Source: Cynocephalus volans (lineage: Eukaryota; Chordata; Mammalia; Dermoptera; Cynocephalidae). From it: a stretch of 64,000 bases of DNA. Below are positions 56,460-64,000 of the stretch, piece by piece (the stretch's first letter is position 1; every line of letters begins with the position of its first letter). The notes below the pieces were generated by a model. It did no database searches and was not told where the DNA came from. It worked only from the letters and a program-made list of their open reading frames with translations. The DNA lies in the NCBI RefSeq assembly GCF_027409185.1, contig NC_084462.1:181092071-181156070 (forward strand). The letters are read 5' to 3'. A program made the translations under genes and the position numbers.

Positions 56460-57130
56460 GAGATTAAAAGAACACTGTATTAAATTAATGGCAAATTATA
56501 TGGCAAAGAAGAAGGGATTAGTTAACTCAAAAGCATAGCAACAGAAACTATCTAAAATAAAAAACAGAGAGAAAAACATTTTTAAAAATGAAAAGAACAC
56601 CAGTGTGGTGTGGGACAACTTCAAGTGGCCTAATATACATGTAATTGGAGTCCCCAAAAGAGAGGAGAGGTTTGAGAAAAATGGAAAAATAATGGCCAAA
56701 ACTTTTCCAAATGTGGTGAAAACTATAAACCCACAGATCCAGGAATCTCAATAAGCCCAGACTACAAAGAACATGATGAAAACTCCACCAAGGCACATCA
56801 TAATCAAATTACTCAAAACCAGTAATAAACAGAAAATCTTACAGGTGATAAAGTTATTGGTGAGTGGACAGAGACTCTGTGTTGATTGTCATGGTCTGAC
56901 TTGGGAAAGAAAAGAAAAGAAAAAAGAAAGAGGGAAGAAAGAAGAAAGGAAGGGAAAATCTTAAAAGCAACAAGAGAAAAACAAACACATTATGGACAGA
57001 GGAACAAAGGTAAGAATGACAGCAGACTTCTTGCCAGAACAATGCATGCAAAAAGACAGTAGAGAATCGTCTTTAGATTCTTAATGAAAATAAAATCACC
57101 AATCTATAATTATATACTGAGTGAAAATAT
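56460..57130 (+). pseudogene. L1-E ORF1 remnant
   Basis: The RNA-recognition segment is recognisable as VIGVPKREERFEKNG near 56640-56680, followed by KTFPNVVKTINPQIQES and TPPRHIIIKLLKTSNKQKIL at 56773-56830. An AAAG-rich patch at 56908-56955 has expanded inside it. The C-terminal domain is present at 56960-57110 in broken form. Confidence 0.7.
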
Positions 57131-58611
57131 TTCTAAATGAAAGCAATATAAAGACAATTCAGACATACAAAACCTTAGAGAATTCATCACAAGCAGGCCT
57201 GCACTACAGGAAATGTTAAGTGTAAAAGGATGTCCTTCATGCAGAAAGAAAAAGATACAAGGTAGAAATATGGATCTATACAAAGGAATAAAGAACACTG
57301 GAAAGGTGACTACACGAATTAATAGTTAAAATTTCTTTCTTGTTATTTAAATTTTTTTTAAATATAATGTAATATTTAAACAAAACAGAAACAATGTGCT
57401 GTGGGATATTGTAACATATATGTTGTAACATATAATAAAATGTATGAGAGTAGCACAAAGGCCAAAAAGGAAGACGTGGAGGTATATTATTATAAGGTTC
57501 ATATACCACGTGTGAAAGTGGCATACCACCACATAAAGGCAGAATGATAAGTTAAATATGTATACCATAAGCCCTAACCTAGCTACTAAAATATTTTTTA
57601 GAAAAATCAAAATAAGAAATTTTTTAATATTTTTTTAAAAATAAAAATCAACACAGGAATTAAAAATGGAATTATAAAAATCCCTTAATTAATACAACAG
57701 AAGGCAGAAAAAGAGAGAAAAGGAACAAAGAGCAAATGGGACAAATAGTAAAAACAGCAAGATGATAGATAGATATAGTTACATTAAATGTAAACGGTCT
57801 AAACACCCCAATCTAAAGGAAGAAACTGTCAGATTAGTTAAAAAAGCAATACCCAACTATTTGCTGCCTACAAGAAATGCAATTTAAATACAAGATATTA
57901 CCAGGCTAAAAGTAAAAGGAAGGGAAAAGATGTACCATGCTAACATTAGTCAAAAGAAAGCTGGAATGGCTATACTATTATAACACAACATAGATTCCAG
58001 AGCAAAGAATATTTTCAGAAACAAACAAGATGTTTTCATAATGATGAAGGAGTTAATTCATCAAAAGGACAAAATAATCCTAAACATGTACAAACTTAAT
58101 AGAACTTCAAAATATATGAAGCAAAAACTGTTAGAACTGTAAGGAGAAACAGACAAATCCACAATTATAGTCAGAGATTTCAGCAACATTTTTTAAATAA
58201 TTGACAGAACAAGTAGACAGAAAATCAGCCACGATACAGCAGACTTGAACAATCCCATCAACCAACTTACCTAATTAACATTCAGTGAACACTCCACCCA
58301 ACGGCAGCAAAATAAGTATTTCTTTCAAATGTACATGTAACATTTATCAACATATTCTGGGTCAGAAAACTAGTTTTCATAAATTTAAAAGGATTTATAT
58401 AATTCAAAGTATGTTCTCTGGCTACAGTGGAATTAAATGACAAGTCAATAATAGAAAAATATCTGGAAAATCTCTAATTATTTTGAAACTTAATAACATA
58501 CTTCTAAATAACCATGGGTCAAAGAGGAAACCAAAAAAGAAATTAGAACTTTCATTGAACTGAAGGAAAATGAAAACACAAAGTATCGGAATTTTTAGGA
58601 TTCCATTGGTT

Positions 58612-58783
58612 ATGGACTAAATTGTGTTTCCCCCAAAATTTATATGTCAAATTCCTAATCCCCAATGTGACTATATTTGGAGACAGGGCCTCTAAGGAGC
58701 TGACTAAGGTCACATGAGGTTATAAGTGTGGGGGCCTAATCTGATAGAGCTGATGTCCTTATAAGAAGAGGAAGAGACACCAG

Positions 58784-58822
<39 letters not shown>

Positions 58823-59007
58823 AAAGGCCACATGAGGACACACAGAGGAGACAGCCATCTATAAGCCGGGAGAAGCCTTATTAGAAAACAACTCTGCCAG
58901 CATTCTGATCTTGGATGTGTGGCCTTCAGAATTGTGAAAAAATTAATTTCTGTTGTTTAAGCTACCCGTTTCTGTAGTATTTTGTTATGGCAGCCTGAGC
59001 TGACAAG
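58612..59007 (+). mobile_element. MLT1-type LTR in L1-E ORF2
   Basis: It begins TGGTTATGGACTAAATTGTG, continues GTGACTATATTTGGAGACAGG and GATGTCCTTATAAGAAGAGG, and ends with CAGAATTGTGAAAAAATTAA and TTTTGTTATGGCAGCCTGAGC. L1-E ORF2 flanks both sides. An (AC)n occupies 58781-58819. Confidence 0.85.
58781..58819. repeat. (AC)n microsatellite
   Basis: About 19 AC units within the MLT1 LTR. Confidence 0.95.
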
Positions 59008-59632
59008 TAGAGCATTAAAACAGTACTTGGGGGAAATTTATGGCATTAAACATCTATGTTAGAAAAGAAGAACAAGCTCAAACTGATGACCTCATCATCG
59101 ACTTTAAGAAACCGAAAAAAGAGGAGCAAACGTAACCCAGAAGAGAGGAAATAACAATGAACAAAGTGGAATCCAATGAAATACAAAACAGAAAAACAGT
59201 AGCGAAAGTCAATGAAGCCAAACTCTGGTTCTTTGAAAAGATCAATAAAACGGGCAAACCTCCCACCAGACTGATCAGGCAAAAAAGAAGACATAAATTA
59301 CCAAAATCAGAAATCAAAGAGGTGATGTCCCTAAAGATGCTACTAAAAGGATAGAAAGAAAATATTATGAATAACTTTATTCCTATAAATCAGACAATTT
59401 AGATTAAATGCACAAATTTCTTGAGTGACACAAACTACCAGAGTTTACTCAAGAAGAAGCAGATAATCTGAATAGGTTTATCTACCATCTATTTATCTAT
59501 GTATCATCTATTTATTACCTTATCTATTAAAGAAATAGCATTTATAGTTTTAAAAAAAAAAAAACTTCTCTCAGAAAAAGTTTCAGGCCCAGATGTCTTT
59601 ACTGGTGAATTCTACTATTTAAGGAAGAAATA

Positions 59633-59807
59633 GGGCCGGCCCGTGGCTCACTTGGGAGAGTGCGGTGCTGATAACACCAAGGCCACGGGTTCAGATCCTA
59701 TGCAGGGATGGCCGGTTCGCTCACTGGCTGAGCGTGGTTCTGACAACACCAAGTCAAGGGTTAAGATCCCCTTACCGGTCATCTTTAAAAAAAAAAAAAA
59801 AAAAAAA
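59633..59807 (+). mobile_element. CYN dimeric tRNA-Ile SINE in L1-E
   Basis: It is the best-preserved dimer. Unit 1 is GGCCGGCCCGTGGCTCAC..GATAACACCAAGGCC, and unit 2 starts at GGATGGCCGGTTCGCTCAC and ends CCCCTTACCGGTCATC, followed by a long A-tail. AAGGAAGAAAT flanks it at 59621-59631 and 59808-59818. Of the dimers here it looks the most recent. Confidence 0.95.
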
Positions 59808-59916
59808 AAGGAAGAAATGATACTGGATCTACAAAAACTTTCAGAAAATTGAAAAAAAGTAAATGTTTCCCAACTTAGTGAGATTAGTATTACCCTGATA
59901 CTTATACCAAAGACAT

Positions 59917-59918
<2 letters not shown>

Positions 59919-59962
<44 letters not shown>

Positions 59963-60085
59963 GGAAGGAAGGAAGGAAGGAAGGAAGGAAGGAAGGAAGG
60001 AAGGAAGGAAGGAAGGAAGGAAGGAAGGAAGGAAGGAAGGAAGGAAGGAAGGAAGGAAGGAAGGAAGGAAGGAAGGAAGAAAGAA
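59919..60085. repeat. (GAAA)n, (GA)n and (GGAA)n compound microsatellite
   Basis: It begins with AAAG units, passes into a short GA run and then into about 34 GGAA units with no interruption (to 60079). It sits at the same ORF2 position as the larger array at 23932-25262. Long Phe-Leu-Pro-Ser and Lys-Glu-Gly-Arg frames across it are repeat artefacts. Confidence 0.97.
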
Positions 60086-60372
60086 AAAGAAAAGAAGGCA
60101 GGGAGGAAGGATGGATACAAACCACTCTTCCTTAGGCACATAGACACAAAAATCCTAAATAAAATTCCAGCGGATAGAATCCAACAACACATGAAAAAGG
60201 GATAGCACATCGTGACCAGGTGGGATTTATCCTATAATACAAAGTTGAATTACTGAGGCACACTATAACATGGATGAGTCTCAAAACAATGATGCTAGTG
60301 AAAGAAGGCAAACATGAAAAGAGTACATAGCGTATGATTTCATTTATATAAATCTAAGAAATCCTATGCAGA

Positions 60373-60712
60373 TGCTCTTTGACTTATGTCCCAGGAAACC
60401 CATGGTAAATTGAAAATATCCTAGGTCGAAAATGCATTTACTACACTTAACCTACTGAGCATCATAGCTTAGCCTAACCTGCCTTAAACATGCTCAGAGC
60501 ACTCACATTAGCGTACAGTTGGGCAAAATCATCTAACACAAAGCCTAATTTATAACAAAGTGTTGAATATCTCATGTACTGCCTACTCCTAACCCAGGAA
60601 AAGTGCAAAATTCAAAATTCGGCATATATCGAAATTGCTCTAGTTTCTCACCATCGTAAAGTAGGAAAATCATTGCCAACCCACCGTAAGCCGGAGGCAG
60701 TCTGTACGATAT
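60373..60712. mobile_element. DNA-transposon-like repeat in L1-E 3' region
   Basis: The left end reads GCAGATGCTCTTTGACTTATG and the inverse right end ACAGACTGCCTCCGGCTTACG, so the ends are imperfect inverted repeats. Inside, AACCTACTGAGCATCATAGC and CACATTAGCGTACAGTTGGGC (quoted in part) match a common mammalian repeat. L1 3' sequence flanks both sides. The family name is not recalled. Confidence 0.6.
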
Positions 60713-61135
60713 ATAATAACAGAAAGCAGATCAATGGTGCCCGGGGGCAGGGAGGACCTGGAGTACCATGAGGGAGGACTCCAGAAAGACCAGGGGAAAC
60801 TGTGGGGTGCCAGAACTGTTGATGAAGGTTCACAGATGGGGGGTGATACCTGCTTTCTGCAAAGCTCAAAGCTCAGAGGAGGGAGTTAGGGGAGGAGGAA
60901 TGGGGCCCAGGTGTTATGTGCTAAAAGGTCAGAGTATCTTATTTTTAAGAGGCTAAGCCCAAGGCTGCCCATGGGTTAGAGCCAAACTCTCCCTCCTGGC
61001 ACCTTGTATTTCTTCTGCAGCTCCTGGTGACTTGGGACTTCCTCCCAGAGACAGGATGGCCCAGGTAGCTAGGTTTGGGTGTAACTCCAAAAGAACCCAC
61101 ACCTGGTTCTCGATGCTTTCAGCAAAGGCTCAGAC

Positions 61136-61320
61136 CAGCGGTTCTCTAACTTTGGGGCACATCTGCATCAAAAGAGGGGGCTTGTTAAAAAAAAAAACAG
61201 GTGTGTGGCCTCAGCTCAGGCCTGTTGAACAAAAGCTCTGGGGTCGACTCAGGAATTTGTATTTTCACAAGCTCCCCCAAGAAATTCTACCACCCACAAT
61301 GTTTGCAAAACCGTCACTGG
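61136..61320 (+). mobile_element. MER5A hAT-type DNA transposon
   Basis: It starts CAGCGGTTCTCTAACTTTGG and has GGGGCACATCTGCATCA. It ends near GCAAAACCGTCACTGG, with an imperfect CAGTGGTTCT-type inverted terminus. The length of 185 bp fits MER5A (about 189 bp). Confidence 0.85.
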
Positions 61321-62004
61321 GGACCTGCATGACCAAAACCCTGATCACGGGGTTTTCCCTGAACACAGTGTGGAAATAACATTTCCCTGAATCCTCCTTT
61401 AATTAAGGCTTAGAGGAAAAGCAGAAGAGAGCAATGACTAACAATAAAGGAAGAACTGCTCTAACGGGGGCGTTGCAGGCATGAGTCACGGACCAGGGCC
61501 AGTGGAAGCGGAGAGCACGGAGCAAGATGAGCTTCCCAGCACCCTCGGCCCACAGCAGGGACGGGCCAGCCGGAGCCAGCTGCCCATCTAGAATGCCCGT
61601 TTTTACTTTTGGAAGGAAAAAAAGCCTCCTCTCAATAGCAGAACCATCACGTTTCCCTGCCTTTGTCACTTAAATGCTTTTGAGGAGTAGGAGGAAGAAA
61701 CTAGAGGCTGGAACAAATACCCTTTACCTTCCGCTGAAAGCAAAGGACTAGCAGGCTTGAGAGGGATTGGGGCGAGGAGTAAGATCAGAGTTGCCACATG
61801 GCTTCAACCTGCCAGAGGCTTCATGGACAGGGTAGTGTCCTGGAGGAGCTGGCTGCTGGCAGTAGCCAGCCACTCTGCAGGGGGCGCGCTGAGAGCAGAG
61901 GACACCTCCCACTGCCCATGCTGCAGATCTGCCTCATTGGAAAGTGACACATCCACTGTCAGCCTCAGCAGCTTGATGTTCCTCATCACACAGGAAGACT
62001 GCCA
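61321..62004. other. Unassigned sequence
   Basis: No repeat or exon that I can name. A CTCF-like motif lies inside it at 61874. The open frames are short. Confidence 0.4.
61874..61890 (+). promoter_or_regulatory. Weak CTCF-like motif
   Basis: TCTGCAGGGGGCGCGCT has the GCAGGGGGCGC core. Binding is inferred. Confidence 0.3.
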
Positions 62005-62330
62005 TGTCATAGACCTTGGACTTTGCATTAACAGGTGCAGGTTCAAATTCCAGCTTTATCGTTTATGAGCTCAAAGGTGGATTTACTGGGATGCTAAGCA
62101 AGCTTACATGCAGAGCCCCTGATTTACACGGCCCGTCAAGGCCTCAACCGCATTCTTTGTCCATAGTTGTGCATTCTTTTCCTTCAAGGGGAATCCCAAA
62201 TTTAAAAATTTTAAGCCTCACAAGACCTGGATCCACACCTAAGAGGTGAGGGATGTCCCCTACAGCATAAGGATAATAATTACCACCTTGCAGGGTTGTG
62301 CTAGGGACTAGGAGACTGAGAGCAACATGC
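62005..62330 (+). mobile_element. MIR SINE
   Basis: GACCTTGGACTTTGCATTAAC, GGTTCAAATTCCAGC and GGATAATAATTACCACCTTGC, then GGGTTGTGCTAGGGAC, follow MIR order over about 320 bp. Confidence 0.7.
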
Positions 62331-64000
62331 CACACACCCAGAAGGCACCCGGTCACACTGCCTGATATCATTACTGCAGCGACATTGTATGACTTCTGGC
62401 CACAAGTACCTGCATCATGGGATTTCTCTCTAAGACTTGGGAGTCTGGAGATAAAATTGTGTTATGGGGCTACTTTTGCCAGTACATCTTAGCAGTTTTT
62501 TGGAGCAAAGCATTTCAATATTTAGACAACTGTGCTGTTCAGATTGTTGATGGAATCAAAATAACAAAAACTCAGTCTGCAAAAGAAGCAGAGAAACCAG
62601 CAGGTTTATTATTTTACAGACTGTTCCTCTCAGGTAAGCATAGCTAATAATATCTGCTTAACTAATGAACACCGAATTGTCTGTGGGGCCTCAGCTCCAG
62701 TGATGTGCTGCATTTCTATAGCATCCTACACCCACCAGTCTCAGAGAATGTGGCTGATAATTAAGGGGGGCAGATGTGATTGTGCATCTACTATGCAAGG
62801 TCACATGTGCGTATGGAAGCATGCCATGTGTAAGCAACTGGGCAAAGTCACCATTTACATTCTATCTCAGTTACTTATGCCAACCTAATGAGTCACCCTA
62901 AAACTAAGTGGCTTGAACAAGCAATAAGCATTTTATAATAAGCACTGCATGACTATCTTCCCCATGCTGGAGGCTGACTGGGCTCAACCAGGCAATTCTC
63001 GATCGATCACAATCTCTGGTGCAGTTGCAGTCAACAGCATGGGTTAGGGTCACCTGAAGGCGTCCTCACTCCCATACCTGGCGTTGGTGCTGCCTGTCAG
63101 CTGGGATCTCAGCTGGGGTTGCTGGCCGCACACCCACACACACAGCCTCTGCTGTGGACCGGGCTCCCTCCTGACCTGGCGGCTCAGTTTCGCACCCCAG
63201 GGTCCTGAGAGAGAGGCAAGCAGAGGCTGCATGGCTTTCTAGGACCTAGCCTCAGCAGTCACAGAGGGTTACTTCCACCGTGGTCACAAGCCCACCCAGC
63301 TTCACAAAAAGGGAACATAAGCCACACCTCACAACAGGAGGAATGTCACTGTCCCGTCCTAAAAAGGGCTTGCAGGATGGGAGACTTACTTTGGCCACTT
63401 TGGAAAGCAAAATCTGCCATGTGTACCTTTCAAATATAAATAGTAAATCATTGCATTTTCCTCAAATTTAGTCTCTATAGAGGCCTGCTAGATGATTCTT
63501 TGTGAATCTGGTTGTCATCACTGACTGTGTTATAAACTTACAATTAATGAGCATGCATCTCCTTGAATAATAATAATCCGTAATTCTGATTTTTCCTCTT
63601 CTCCCCACCTTCGCAGTAAGAGTGGTTTCACCATGAGGTGGCACGTAGGTTCATTTTCTTGGTGCATCTCCCTTCAAGCACAGGAAGGGGAAGCAAACCA
63701 CAGCCGAGCTTCCCCTCAGGAGCCTTGAGCTATTTGAAAGTCAAATCAGCAGAGATGTGGTATTAAAGGAAAGTGGGAGAGAGGCCACCCTGTGCCCCAG
63801 CTGCACCAGACGCAAAGACTGGCAAAGGCTCTGTCTGGGAGACAGGTCCTGCACGGCATGGCCCACAGTGACGGTGAGTGCCCGTAACCAGCACCGGGAT
63901 ACCTGCCAGGCCGTCCACTCCCAAAGCAAACTCGTGGGAGTTTTTCTGTTTTGTTTTTGTTTCATTTTGTTTTTAAGGCTAGTTTCTAGTTTTTTAGCAA
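62331..64000. other. Unassigned sequence, possible old repeats
   Basis: 62885-63390 resembles an old mammalian interspersed repeat (AAACTAAGTGGCTTGAACAA at the left; CACTTTGGAAAGC near the right) that I cannot name. The frame 62417-62647 has a plausible splice-donor string (CAGGTAAGC) at 62630-62638 but no recognisable protein. Nothing else could be supported. Confidence 0.35.

Larger units (their letters stand above)
57770..60240 (+). pseudogene. L1-E ORF2 remnant (5' and middle part)
   Basis: The endonuclease region is at 57780-58440 (LNVNGLNTPI-like near 57790, YIYKLNRTSKYMKQKL-like near 58090). The linker is at 59040-59350 ([19 protein letters not shown]), and reverse-transcriptase entry is at 59560-59620 (VSGPDVFTGEFY-like). 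The segment after the GGAA array reads IDTKILNKIPADRIQQHMKK. Numerous stops and three insertions leave no product. Confidence 0.8.
55490..60780 (+). mobile_element. L1-E: old L1 with nested insertions
   Basis: The 5' end near 55490 is AAGATGGAAACTTTCAC-like, followed by a 5' UTR to about 56180. ORF1 remnants lie at 56190-57130 and ORF2 from about 57770. ORF2 is interrupted by an MLT1 LTR, a CYN SINE and a GGAA array. After about 60240 the element jumps to 3' ORF2/3' UTR sequence (CATGGATGAGTCTCAAAAC), which resumes at 60715-60780 after a DNA transposon. All frames are degraded. Confidence 0.8.

Noticed and set aside
59648-60210. 100-160-codon Leu-Pro-Ser frames
   Set aside because: Same artefact, in the smaller GGAA array of L1-E.
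62417-62647. Possible exon with a donor-like CAGGTAAGC
   Set aside because: The peptide has no recognisable family, the acceptor side is weak, and no neighbouring exon is visible.

Overview
The window is mammalian intergenic DNA made almost entirely of interspersed repeats. I recognise no host protein-coding exon and no RNA gene. The diagnostic repeats are tRNA-Ile-derived SINEs, three of them dimeric (5371-5533, 16981-17151, 59633-59807), one fused or monomeric (588-687), and one near-complete tRNA-like monomer (20948-21022). From memory they match the CYN SINE family of colugos (Dermoptera). MaLR LTRs close to the MST group (48692-49096 and others) also fit a relative of primates. My best guess is a colugo (Galeopterus/Cynocephalus); no species marker was tested.

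Layout. 1-8040: an old L1 split by a near full-length L1 (L1-A, 1199-7745, 19-bp target-site duplication). 8041-18418: another old L1 (L1-B) serving as a nest for an LTR that is itself split by a 1.08-kb composite retroelement, a younger L1 fused to it at a homologous position, a CYN SINE and a second LTR. 18419-22750: degraded ERV-L-like and L1 pieces. 22760-32420: an old L1 containing a 1.33-kb GGAA array and a nearly full-length minus-strand L1 (L1-C, 25420-32233) with a CpG-rich 5' UTR. 32430-35842: an antisense L1 (L1-D). 36480-39138: LTR fragments, then a complete LTR-internal-LTR MaLR element. 39600-44950: the least repetitive part, with a CpG-rich block (39840-40570) and CTCF-like motifs. 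44960-55060: MIR, MaLR, hAT, MLT1, L1 and a long ancient L2. 55490-60780: another old L1 (L1-E) with MLT1, CYN, GGAA-array and DNA-transposon insertions. 60781-64000: MER5A, MIR and unassigned sequence.

No L1 reading frame is intact, so the window itself supplies no active retrotransposition machinery. L1-C comes closest: its ORF1 shows one N-terminal frameshift and one nonsense codon. The main interest lies in how elements acted on one another: a composite non-autonomous element, an apparent L1 5' transduction, an L1-L1 chimaera, microsatellites that arose twice at the same L1 position, variable 5' UTR monomer arrays, and a long antisense frame in the L1-C promoter region. Family names come from memory of consensus sequences and were not checked against a database.
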